Shown here: in pieces, positions 1 through 5,914 of the stretch
How the letters are laid out: the number at the start of each line of letters is the position of its first letter
How positions within the stretch are numbered: the stretch's first letter is position 1
Source: Candidatus Bathyarchaeota archaeon
GTDB lineage: Archaea; Thermoproteota; Bathyarchaeia; TCS64
NCBI GenBank assembly: GCA_013329615.1
Contig: DUKA01000035.1
Span: 1-9,616 of the forward strand
Length of the DNA stretch: 9,616 bases
Direction of reading: 5' to 3'
Program-made: the position numbers and the translations under genes
Notes under the pieces: generated by a model
Databases searched by the model: none
What the model was told of the DNA's origin: nothing
The model's input: only the letters and a program-made list of their open reading frames with translations

Positions 1-281
1 GCTACAAACGAGCCGACTTCACCGTCGAAGCCGAGGAAGAGACCCGCCTCAAGAACAGAGGCAAGAACTGCTTCTTCCTAGAAGGGGGAAAGTGCGGCAT
101 CTATGAGAACCGTCCCGAGGGCTGCAGGATATACCCACTCGTCTACGACGTAGACGCCCACAAGTTCGTCTACGACCCGGTCTGCCCGCACAGCGCCGAG
201 TTCAAGGCGACGCGCGAGGATAAGGACCGCCTAAAGCGCCTCATACGCAGGCTTGAGCGTGAAGCCGCGAAGAAGGCGTAG
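1..281 (+). CDS. YkgJ-type CxxCxxCC cluster protein, C-terminal part (5' end outside window)
   Basis: The frame is open from base 3 to a TAG at 279-281, giving 92 visible residues with no start inside the window. The segment has cysteines spaced C-x7-C-x9-C in 'CFFL...KCGIYENRPEGCRIYP' and a later 'VCPHS'. This matches the C-terminal half of the YkgJ / CxxCxxCC family (Pfam PF03692, putative zinc- or iron-chelating domain), whose hallmark is 'C-x-IY-x-x-RP-x-x-CR-x-P'. The missing N-terminal part would normally carry the first cysteine cluster. The tail is a charged, Lys/Arg/Glu-rich helix. Members probably bind a metal or Fe-S cluster, but their role is largely unknown. The next gene starts 47 bases downstream on the same strand; co-transcription is possible but not shown. 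Confidence 0.8.
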   Translation, partial: YKRADFTVEAEEETRLKNRGKNCFFLEGGKCGIYENRPEGCRIYPLVYDVDAHKFVYDPVCPHSAEFKATREDKDRLKRLIRRLEREAAKKA

Positions 282-328
282 GCGCTAAGTCTTATCTAGC
301 CTAGAGCCACAATCTTGGATATTTCAGG

Positions 329-1960
329 GTGTTTTCCGTGGAGGAGAAGAGGATAAAGGAGATATCGCTCGTGGTACTCGCCGTGGTCGGCGTGCTCGCC
401 ATCGCAACAGCTTATATGACGACGGGGCCGACGGCAAAGTTCTTGCTCGCCTTCTTCCCGCTGCTCGTCGTCCTTGTCGGTGTCGCCTTCCTCCGGCAGG
501 GTAGCCTCAATATGGCGTTCGTCGGCTACGTGCTCGCCGTGATACTCGCCGTCACCAACTTCGGGAACACACCCCTCGACGCGGGCACGTCGACGCTTGT
601 TGGCTTCCTCAAGAGCTTCGGCATCGCCTTCACAGTCGCTGCGACCATGCTACTCATCTACATAATGCAGGAAGCGGGCGCCCTCAAGATCATCTCGACT
701 GTCATAAAGAAGCAGGTCGCGGGGAGCGAGATGCAGGCGCTCTACATCGGCGTCGGCTTCGGCTCCTTCCTCTCCGCCCTCGGCGTCGTCACACCCGCCC
801 TCTTCCCACCGCTCCTCGCCGCCATGGGCTTCAGTCAACTCGCCGCCATCTCTGTCGCCGTCCTCGGCTACGACCCAACTACCAGCTTCAGCCTGCTCAG
901 CATCCCAATCACGCTCCCCAGCCAGCTCTTCGGACTCAACCCCATCGAGTTCGCCTTCGAGATAGCCGTCTTCCTCCCAGTAATCTCGACGGGCTTCGCA
1001 CTCGCCATACTCTGGCTCGTCGGGGGCGTGAAATCGATGAAGAAGGGACTCGTCCCCGGGTTCATCTGCGGGTTAGCCCTCGCGGGGGCGTGCCTCGTCA
1101 GCGCTGGCGTCGACTACGCCCTCGGCTACGAACTCATCCCGCTACGCATCGTCGGCGTAATAGCGGGGCTCTTCACCATGCTCGCCCTGACCGCCTATGA
1201 TCGCATGAGCAGGGGAAAGGGCACGGAGACCGCATCCGGTGAAACTGTAGAACGCGGGGAGATGTGGCGCTGCTTCTCACCCCTCGTGATACTAACAATA
1301 CTCGCAGCCATCGTGAGCCTCCCCGCCATCGGCGACTACCTCTCGAAGACACCCGGATCCATCGAAGTCATCGTCATCGGCGCACAGAGGGTCGACCTCG
1401 ACGTACTCTCCCAGATATACACGTGGATATTCATCGCCACCGCAATCAGCCTCGTCACACTCAAGCCCACAAAGGAGCAGTTCGACAGGGGCTTCGGCCT
1501 CTGGCTCAAGCGGGCTCCGGCGCCCATACTCACCATCATGGTCTACTTCGGCGTCAGCTTCGTCATGTCGGGCTCGACCATGAATCAGGTCCTCGGGGAG
1601 ACGCTCGCCCTCGTATTCGGTGGCGCATACATCTACGTCTCGGCCAGCCTCGGGTTCCTCGGCGCGATCGTCGGCGGCTCAGAGACAACCTCGAACGTCC
1701 TCTTCTACAAGATACAGAAGACCGCCGCGGACGGGCTAGGGCTCGCCCCGAACCAGTTCATGACAGTCTATGGTAGCCACGCCGTCGCGGGTGGAGTAGC
1801 CAGCGCCGTGACACCGTCGAAGATAAACAACGCAGTCGCCACGGTCGCCGCGGGCAAGGAGGTCGAGTCGATCATAATGAGGAAACACCTGATCGTGGCG
1901 CTCCTGCTCACGATGGTGACCTGCCTGCTAACCGGACTCCTCGTCAGCCTCGGCTTCTAG
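329..1960 (+). CDS. L-lactate permease (LctP) family transporter
   Basis: This 543-residue protein is strongly hydrophobic, with about 12-14 membrane segments, close to the usual 530-560 residues of the LctP/LldP/GlcA family (proton-coupled uptake of L-lactate, D-lactate or glycolate). Family signatures are a glycine-rich 'GFGSFLSALGVVTPALFPPLL' region near residues 140-160 and the C-terminal 'GGSETTSNVLF...K-x-Q' (about 448-462) followed by 'VASAVTPSKINNAVA', matching the bacterial 'G-S-D-T-S-S-N-A-L-F' and 'ISPQSIAVA' blocks. A charged cytosolic loop lies near residues 290-310. The start is a GTG at 329; a second in-frame GTG at 338 has GGGTG six bases upstream and is an equal candidate. 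A weak TATA-like TTATCTAG lies at 292-299. The substrate is inferred from family only; no lactate dehydrogenase gene is visible nearby. The 3' end overlaps the - strand gene that ends at 1928. Confidence 0.82.
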   Translation: MFSVEEKRIKEISLVVLAVVGVLAIATAYMTTGPTAKFLLAFFPLLVVLVGVAFLRQGSLNMAFVGYVLAVILAVTNFGNTPLDAGTSTLVGFLKSFGIAFTVAATMLLIYIMQEAGALKIISTVIKKQVAGSEMQALYIGVGFGSFLSALGVVTPALFPPLLAAMGFSQLAAISVAVLGYDPTTSFSLLSIPITLPSQLFGLNPIEFAFEIAVFLPVISTGFALAILWLVGGVKSMKKGLVPGFICGLALAGACLVSAGVDYALGYELIPLRIVGVIAGLFTMLALTAYDRMSRGKGTETASGETVERGEMWRCFSPLVILTILAAIVSLPAIGDYLSKTPGSIEVIVIGAQRVDLDVLSQIYTWIFIATAISLVTLKPTKEQFDRGFGLWLKRAPAPILTIMVYFGVSFVMSGSTMNQVLGETLALVFGGAYIYVSASLGFLGAIVGGSETTSNVLFYKIQKTAADGLGLAPNQFMTVYGSHAVAGGVASAVTPSKINNAVATVAAGKEVESIIMRKHLIVALLLTMVTCLLTGLLVSLGF

Positions 1961-2224
1961 CGGCCGGTAGTCCTTCTTCTCAAGGGTCAGGTTCCCGTAG
2001 ATGGCGCCTATGAAGCGGGCGAAGAGAAGCTTGCGCCTGACCGCGTTGTACGTGGACTCCGCCATGCCGTGCTCCTGAAGCTTCTCCTTGAGCTTCCCCT
2101 CCGAGACGTGGTCGAAGCCACACCCCTGCAGGGTGTCGAGGAAGAGGAGATCATCCTCGTTAAGTATCAGCTTCTTCCCAGCCACAACATCACCCGTCTC
2201 GAAGTGATTCCATATCTCACCCAC
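1928..2224 (-). CDS. Small hypothetical protein, possibly helix-turn-helix-like
   Basis: I do not recognise the family. The frame encodes 98 residues from a GTG at 2224, with an in-frame TAA just upstream at 2237-2239. Composition is that of a normal soluble protein: an acidic N-terminal part with 'LNEDDLLFLDTL', then a mostly helical basic stretch ('EGKLKEKLQEHGMAESTYNAVRRKLLFARF', in two pieces separated near residue 53) and an acidic tail. The alternating short helices with 'STYNAVRRKL' look like a winged-helix or other small DNA-binding fold, but this is only an impression. An alternative GTG start at 2185 (85 residues) has GGTGAT just upstream with short spacing, and fits better with the TATA-like box at 2235-2241. 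The 3' end overlaps the permease gene by 33 bases, tail to tail. It is divergent from the cupin gene, so a regulatory link is conceivable but unproven. Confidence 0.6.
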   Translation of the reverse strand: MGEIWNHFETGDVVAGKKLILNEDDLLFLDTLQGCGFDHVSEGKLKEKLQEHGMAESTYNAVRRKLLFARFIGAIYGNLTLEKKDYRPLEAEADEESG

Positions 2225-2234
2225 ACAGGGGGTA

Positions 2235-2241
2235 GTTTAAG
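2235..2241 (-). promoter_or_regulatory. TATA-like box for the small - strand gene
   Basis: On the - strand this reads CTTAAAC, preceded by a purine-rich GGGGGAAGG that could serve as a BRE. A start site about 25 bases downstream would fall near 2212, inside the longest reading frame, which would favour the internal GTG at 2185 as the true start. It is judged only by similarity to archaeal TATA boxes. Confidence 0.35.
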
Positions 2242-2260
2242 CCTTCCCCCTAGGCGTTAC

Positions 2261-2270
2261 TTTGAATTAT
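2261..2270 (+). promoter_or_regulatory. TATA-like box for the cupin gene
   Basis: TTTGAATTAT sits in an otherwise GC-rich divergent intergenic region, about 33 bases ahead of the cupin ATG at 2299. A start site about 25 bases downstream of its centre would be within a few bases of the ATG. No Shine-Dalgarno sequence precedes that ATG, which fits a leaderless or nearly leaderless mRNA. Confidence 0.4.
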
Positions 2271-2298
2271 CCGCCACAACACAATCAAATCGATCAAC

Positions 2299-2694
2299 AT
2301 GAAGATGAGAAAGCTCGGTGAGGTAAAGGCGGAGCCGACCTCCGGAGGCATCTTCACCGGTGAGGTCACCATAAAGAGGGTCTACGGGAGGGAGACGGGG
2401 GCGACGAGCCTCAACGTGAGCCTCGTCTCGTTCCCCGCGGGCGTCAGAAACACTTGGCACACCCACGAACACGACCAGTGCCTCTGGATACTCAGCGGGA
2501 GGGGCAAAGTCGCGAGCAGGGAGAGGGAGTACGCCGCCGAGCCGGGGATGGCGTTCTTCATACCCGCCGGCGAGAGCCACTGGCACGGCTCGGTCGGTGA
2601 GGACTTCAGCCACATAAGCATAATCGGCGGAACCGCCCCCGTCAAGCCTGACCAACCCGACCCCTTTAAATCGCAGCCCGCATCAATCAGTTAA
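2299..2694 (+). CDS. Single-domain cupin (cupin_2-like) protein
   Basis: This 131-residue protein has both cupin motifs. Motif 1 is 'WHTHEHDQCLWILSGRG' (residues 53-69) with metal-binding candidates His54 and His56; the usual glutamate position is Gln60. Motif 2 is 'PGMAFFIPAGESHWHGS' (82-98), with His94 or His96 as the last ligand. Small cupins of this type bind a divalent metal and act as isomerases, dioxygenases or ligand-binding proteins; the substrate cannot be read from sequence. The N-terminal strand region 'GGIFTGEVTIKRVYG' is typical of carboxymuconolactone-decarboxylase-associated or quercetinase-like cupins that bind small carbonyl compounds, but that is weak. The ATG at 2299 was chosen for its position after the TATA-like box; a second ATG at 2305 is possible. 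The radical SAM gene starts 5 bases downstream. Confidence 0.85.
   Translation: MKMRKLGEVKAEPTSGGIFTGEVTIKRVYGRETGATSLNVSLVSFPAGVRNTWHTHEHDQCLWILSGRGKVASREREYAAEPGMAFFIPAGESHWHGSVGEDFSHISIIGGTAPVKPDQPDPFKSQPASIS
2665..2671 (+). promoter_or_regulatory. TATA box inside the cupin 3' end, for the radical SAM gene
   Basis: TTTAAAT preceded by CCC is the clearest archaeal-type TATA box in the left half. It lies in the last 30 bases of the cupin gene, where it codes for 'PFKS'. A start site about 25 bases downstream of its centre falls near 2693, only about 7 bases before the TTG start at 2700. This suggests a short-leader transcript independent of the cupin gene. Confidence 0.45.
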
Positions 2695-2699
2695 CAACC

Positions 2700-3467
2700 T
2701 TGAACCCAGAGGTGAGGCTCCGCGTCGGCGGCATAACCGACATGTCCACCGTCGACTGGTATGGCAACGTCAGCCTCATCGTATTCTGCGCAGGCTGCAA
2801 CTACCGCTGTCCATACTGCCAGAACTCCGCACTCATCCCACTCGACGCAGGCAGAGAGATAGACCTCGAACTGCTCAGAGAGCGCCTCGAGGCTAACAAG
2901 GTGATAAACGACGCCGTCGTCTTCACCGGTGGCGAACCCGCCCTCCAACCCGAAGCCATAATCGAGGCGGCGAAACTCGTCAAGAGCCGCGGCCTCAAGG
3001 TCATGCTTGACAGCAACGGCAGCGTAAAGCAGAACATAGACAGGATACTCAGGAGCGGCTACATAGACAGGGTCGCCCTCGACGTGAAGGCGCCAATAAA
3101 CCCCGAGGACTACGGCGTAGTCACTGGGCGCCCCGACCTAGGCGAAGCCTCCGTCGAAGCCGTGGAACACTGCCTAGACCTCGCAAAGGAACTAGGCATC
3201 GAGATGGAGGTACGCACCACGGTCGCCCCCGGACTCAGCGACGCCCCCGACTTCATCAAAAGAATAGCCGAATCCATCAAAGGACGATGCGATGTCTACT
3301 ACCTACAGCAGTTCGACAACCTCGGCGAGGTACTCAGCCAAACCCTTAAACAGGAGAAGCCGCCTAGCAGGGAGACGATGATGAGCCTCGCCCAAGAAGC
3401 CCTGAAGACGGGTCTCACAAACGTGTTCATAAAGACTAGAAGCAACGGGCTTGAAAGGATGGGTTAA
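2700..3467 (+). CDS. Radical SAM activating enzyme, NrdG/PflA-like
   Basis: This 255-residue protein opens with 'VRLRVGGITDMSTVDWYGN', typical of anaerobic ribonucleotide reductase activating proteins of the NrdG2 type (COG1180-like). The radical SAM [4Fe-4S] motif CxxxCxxC is Cys33-Cys37-Cys40, with an extra Cys30 upstream. 'TGGEP' at 76-80 binds the SAM amino group, and 'LDSNGS' and 'ALDVKAP' are further strands of the partial TIM barrel. Such enzymes abstract a hydrogen from a glycyl-radical enzyme, most often class III ribonucleotide reductase (NrdD). No glycyl-radical enzyme is in the window, so the partner is unknown. The start is a TTG at 2700 or a GTG at 2712; the ATG at 2742 would cut off the conserved 'RVGGITDMSTVD' block and is rejected. 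No Shine-Dalgarno site is evident. The next gene begins 3 bases after the stop. Confidence 0.85.
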   Translation: MNPEVRLRVGGITDMSTVDWYGNVSLIVFCAGCNYRCPYCQNSALIPLDAGREIDLELLRERLEANKVINDAVVFTGGEPALQPEAIIEAAKLVKSRGLKVMLDSNGSVKQNIDRILRSGYIDRVALDVKAPINPEDYGVVTGRPDLGEASVEAVEHCLDLAKELGIEMEVRTTVAPGLSDAPDFIKRIAESIKGRCDVYYLQQFDNLGEVLSQTLKQEKPPSRETMMSLAQEALKTGLTNVFIKTRSNGLERMG

Positions 3468-3470
3468 AAA

Positions 3471-4019
3471 ATGGCTCGGAGACGACTCATCCTCCTGACA
3501 GGGATGGCCGGCTCCGGAAAAACCACGCTTTCTGGAATGATCCGCGAGTCTGGTCTACGAGTCATCACCATGGGCGACGTCATCCGCGAACAAGCAAAAC
3601 AACAGGGACTTGAGCCCACGCGGGAGAACATCGGGCACCTCGCCGAGGAGATACGTAAGGAGGGCCCCGACGCCGTTGCGCGCCACTGCGTCGAGATGCT
3701 CAAGAGGGGACCCGACGGCCTCATTGTCGTCGACGGCATTAGGAGCCTCGCCGAGGTCGACGCCTTCAAGGACGGCTTCGACGTCGTACTCATAGCACTT
3801 TGGGCGAGCCCTCTGAGCAGGTACAAGAGACTCACCCGCCGAGGCCGCAGCGACGACCCCAAGACGTGGGAGGAGTTCAAGGAGCGCGAGCGCCGCGAAC
3901 TCGGCTTCGGCATCGGTGACGCCATAGCCTCAAGTGACTACATGATCAAGAACGACGACGGAATCGACAACCTCAAACCCGCCTTCGATGAGATCATGGG
4001 AATGATACGGAATGGCTGA
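3471..4019 (+). CDS. UPF0200 family P-loop nucleotide kinase-like protein
   Basis: The 182-residue protein starts with a Walker A loop, 'GMAGSGKTT' (residues 11-19). It then follows the UPF0200 pattern closely: 'ITMGDVIREQAKQQGL' (about 33-48), 'IVVDGIRSLAEVDAF' (about 84-98), and the basic lid 'RRGRSDDPKTWEEFKERE' (about 122-139), ending in 'ELGFGIGDAIASSDYMIKND'. The fold is that of adenylate or dephospho-CoA kinases, so it likely phosphorylates a nucleotide-like small molecule using ATP. The true substrate of this family is, as far as I know, not settled. Length is typical. The ATG follows the radical SAM stop by 3 bases, with only a weak GGATGGG upstream. The 3' end overlaps the next gene by 8 bases. 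In some archaea (for example AF_1395 of Archaeoglobus) the two families are fused. Confidence 0.9.
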   Translation: MARRRLILLTGMAGSGKTTLSGMIRESGLRVITMGDVIREQAKQQGLEPTRENIGHLAEEIRKEGPDAVARHCVEMLKRGPDGLIVVDGIRSLAEVDAFKDGFDVVLIALWASPLSRYKRLTRRGRSDDPKTWEEFKERERRELGFGIGDAIASSDYMIKNDDGIDNLKPAFDEIMGMIRNG

Positions 4020-4413
4020 GGTCAGACTGACCGTCAAGGCGCATGTCAACCCGACCGAGAGCGAGGAGAAACTCGGGAAAGCCATAACAAACCTCTTCGG
4101 CGACGCCTCTTTGAGACGCGGTAAGGAACACGGTGTCACATACATTGTCCTCGAGGCGGAGGGCATCGGATCGCTCCACCAGCTTAGGCAGCGCATCGCC
4201 AGCGACCGCATCAGGGACGCCACGCGCGCCATGCTCACCCGCTGGGCCGCCAAGACGGAGAAGGTTACATTCCACCTCAATAGACAGGCAGCATACGCCA
4301 ACCACGTCAGCATCTACCACGCAAGCAAGTCCCCACTCGGCCCCATAGAGGTCGAGATAGAGGGACCCCCAGAGGAGATCATAGAATGCCTCACAGGGAA
4401 GGCGAAGAATTAA
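4012..4413 (+). CDS. UPF0201 family protein (predicted RNA-binding)
   Basis: The 133-residue protein fits UPF0201 / COG1931: a start 'VRLTVKAHVNPTESEEKLGKAI' (read in two parts about residue 15), a centre with 'LHQLRQRIASDRIRDATRAML' (split near residue 57), and an end with 'FHLNRQAAYANHVSIYH' then 'SPLGPIEVEIEG'. The family is archaeal, and its structures resemble RNA-binding folds (Pfam PF01877, predicted RNA-binding); no function is established. Start codon ATG at 4012 overlaps the UPF0200 stop in 'ATGGCTGA', indicating translational coupling. Pairing with UPF0200, including natural fusions, implies the two act in one process. It converges on the hydrogenase operon with only 30 bases between stops. 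Confidence 0.9.
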   Translation: MAEVRLTVKAHVNPTESEEKLGKAITNLFGDASLRRGKEHGVTYIVLEAEGIGSLHQLRQRIASDRIRDATRAMLTRWAAKTEKVTFHLNRQAAYANHVSIYHASKSPLGPIEVEIEGPPEEIIECLTGKAKN

Positions 4414-4448
4414 ACAAATAAAAATGAGTAACCGAAAAAAGGGTTACT
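4413..4448 (-). terminator. T-rich terminator of the hydrogenase operon
   Basis: On the - strand, AGTAACC (4448-4442) and GGTTACT (4433-4427) can form a 7-bp stem around a loop holding six T's (4440-4435). It is followed by a second T-rich run at 4424-4413 (TTTTTATTTGTT). Oligo-T runs are the usual archaeal termination signal, so this most likely ends the echF transcript. The echF stop codon lies in the first stem arm. No T-run of similar length exists on the + strand for the opposing genes. Confidence 0.5.
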
Positions 4449-4782
4449 GTTTCTTGATCTCGAAGACCTCAACCCTCTTCTCGTATCCGGGAGCCGTGAG
4501 GGTCGTGCTGTTCGAGATCGCCTGCTGCATGCAGTTGTCGATGCACAGGAAGCAGAATAGGCACTTAAAGGGCTGATACTCGACCCGCTTCTCCTCGGGC
4601 AGGACCTTTATGGCCATGCTCGGGCAGACGCGCTCACAGTCCTGACACTGGTCACACCTGTCCATGTCCCAGCTCAGCGCCCCACGAGTTGCGGGGAGTG
4701 GCTCGGGCTTAACGAACGGGTAGTTGACCGTCGCCGGCTTGCTCACAAGGTTCTTGAGTATCTCCTTTAGCATCTCTGGCAT
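4444..4782 (-). CDS. echF: Ech-type hydrogenase 2x[4Fe-4S] ferredoxin-like subunit EchF
   Basis: This 112-residue protein has two complete four-cysteine clusters: Cys43/46/49/53 in 'CDQCQDCERVCP' and Cys74/77/80/84 in 'CLFCFLCIDNC'. It matches EchF / NuoI-type polyferredoxin subunits, which wire electrons between soluble ferredoxin and the proximal cluster in EchC. The N-terminal 'MLKEILKNLVSKPATVNYPF' resembles the amphipathic start of NuoI/EchF subunits that dock to the membrane arm. It is the last gene of the operon. The ATG at 4782 lies one base after the echE stop and has GGAGG at 4796-4792 as ribosome binding site, 9 bases upstream. Length is typical of EchF (110-130). Confidence 0.9.
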   Translation of the reverse strand: MPEMLKEILKNLVSKPATVNYPFVKPEPLPATRGALSWDMDRCDQCQDCERVCPSMAIKVLPEEKRVEYQPFKCLFCFLCIDNCMQQAISNSTTLTAPGYEKRVEVFEIKKQ

Positions 4783-4783
4783 C

Positions 4784-5914
4784 CTAACTCGCCTCCTTCT
4801 TCACCTGCACGTACCTCTCCGTGCAGCTTATACACGGGTCGATGCTGTGCACGATGACTGGGATATCGGGCAACTCGTGACCGATGAGCATCGAGACAAG
4901 GGACGGGATGTTTGCACCCGTAGGCGTCCTTATCTTAACGCGGCTCAGCTTGTTAGTGCCGTTACCCTCGACGTAGTAGATGAGTTCACCACGCGGCTGC
5001 TCGGTTCTCACGATCGTTGTGCCCTCGGGGAACTTTTCGTTCTTATTCAGTATGGGACCATCGGGCATCTGGTCGAGCGCCTTGTTGATCAGCTCGATGC
5101 TCTGGAAGACCTCGTCGAACCTAACGAGCGTCCTCGCGTAGCTGTCGCAGCTCTCGTAGACGACTGGTTTGAAGTCGAGTGCCTTGCATGTCGGGTCGAG
5201 TGTCCTCATGTCCTGTGGAATCCCGCTTCCCCTGATCGTTGGGCCTACGGCGCCCATGAAGTTCGCCTGGTTTTTCGGGAGGATTCCCTTGCCTTCGGTG
5301 AGCTGCCTGAAGGACTTGTCCTTGTAGAAGACGGGCTCTAAAACCTTTATCTTTTCGCGGACAAGTTCGAGGTCCTTCCGGTACTCCTTAGCAAGTGAGG
5401 CGTCGATGTCCTTCCTCGCGCCGCCGATGGCGTTCGTGGAGAGGTGTATCCTGTGACCATTCGTCTTTTCGTTGAGGGTCAGGATGATCTCCCTGTCGCG
5501 CCAGATCTGCATGAAGAGGCTCTCGAAGCCGATGGCGTCCGCGAATAGGCCGAGCCATAGCAGGTGGCTCTGAAGGCGGCCCATCTCCTGCCAGATGATT
5601 CTCAGGTACTTTGCGCGCTCGGGCACCTCGGTGTCCGTCAGATCCTCGATCACCCTACAGTAGGTCATGCCGTGTATGTAGTTGCAGATACCACAGACAC
5701 GCTCACAGAGGTAGATGTTACGCTTGTAGTCGTTCAGTTCCGCCGCGCGCTCGATTCCGCGGTGTACGTAGCCGAGCTGGGGCACGACGTCGACAATCTT
5801 CTCCTCGTCAAGCGTGAATCTGAGCTGTATTGGTTCGGGTAGTACAGGGTGCTGTGGCCCGAATGGGAAGACCGTGTACTCTTTCTGTATCGTCGCTGTG
5901 TTGTGGCTACTCAT
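4784..5914 (-). CDS. echE: Group 4 [NiFe] hydrogenase large subunit EchE
   Basis: This 376-residue catalytic subunit reduces protons to H2 or oxidises H2 at a NiFe(CN)2CO site. The N-terminal 'FGPQHPVLPEP' and 'LGYVHRGIE' are shared with NuoD. What makes it a hydrogenase is the pair of cysteine motifs: Cys74 and Cys77 in 'RVCGICNYIH' and Cys361 and Cys364 in 'DPCISCTER'. Complex I NuoD lacks these. Length fits EchE (about 360) rather than longer Mbh-type subunits. Only 9 residues follow Arg367, where the maturation protease cleaves in other groups; CooH-like subunits lack a cleaved extension, so processing may not occur. The ATG at 5914 overlaps the upstream stop by 8 bases and has a strong GGAGGTG 8 bases upstream. 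Confidence 0.95.
   Translation of the reverse strand: MSSHNTATIQKEYTVFPFGPQHPVLPEPIQLRFTLDEEKIVDVVPQLGYVHRGIERAAELNDYKRNIYLCERVCGICNYIHGMTYCRVIEDLTDTEVPERAKYLRIIWQEMGRLQSHLLWLGLFADAIGFESLFMQIWRDREIILTLNEKTNGHRIHLSTNAIGGARKDIDASLAKEYRKDLELVREKIKVLEPVFYKDKSFRQLTEGKGILPKNQANFMGAVGPTIRGSGIPQDMRTLDPTCKALDFKPVVYESCDSYARTLVRFDEVFQSIELINKALDQMPDGPILNKNEKFPEGTTIVRTEQPRGELIYYVEGNGTNKLSRVKIRTPTGANIPSLVSMLIGHELPDIPVIVHSIDPCISCTERYVQVKKEAS

Noticed and set aside
1264..1776. 170-codon + strand frame inside the permease gene
   Set aside because: The Arg/His-rich low-complexity translation is typical of an out-of-frame reading of a GC-rich gene.
2069..2302. 77-codon + strand frame opposite the small hypothetical gene
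   Set aside because: It would run through the divergent promoter region into the cupin start; the - strand frame has better composition and start context. Rejected with moderate certainty.
2257..2655. 132-codon - strand frame opposite the cupin
   Set aside because: The cupin motifs on the + strand are clear, and this frame shows no recognisable motif.
3464..3925. 153-codon - strand frame opposite the UPF0200 gene
   Set aside because: Ser/Arg-rich antisense of a recognised P-loop gene; no domain or ribosome binding site.
4724..5341. 205-codon open frame on the + strand opposite echE
   Set aside because: It lies fully within the well-supported echE/echF genes and its translation resembles no family; it is a by-product of GC-rich codon third positions.
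4784..5914. NuoD subunit of a complex I or F420H2 dehydrogenase
   Set aside because: All four Ni-binding cysteines are present in CGIC and DPCISC motifs; NuoD and FpoD lack them.
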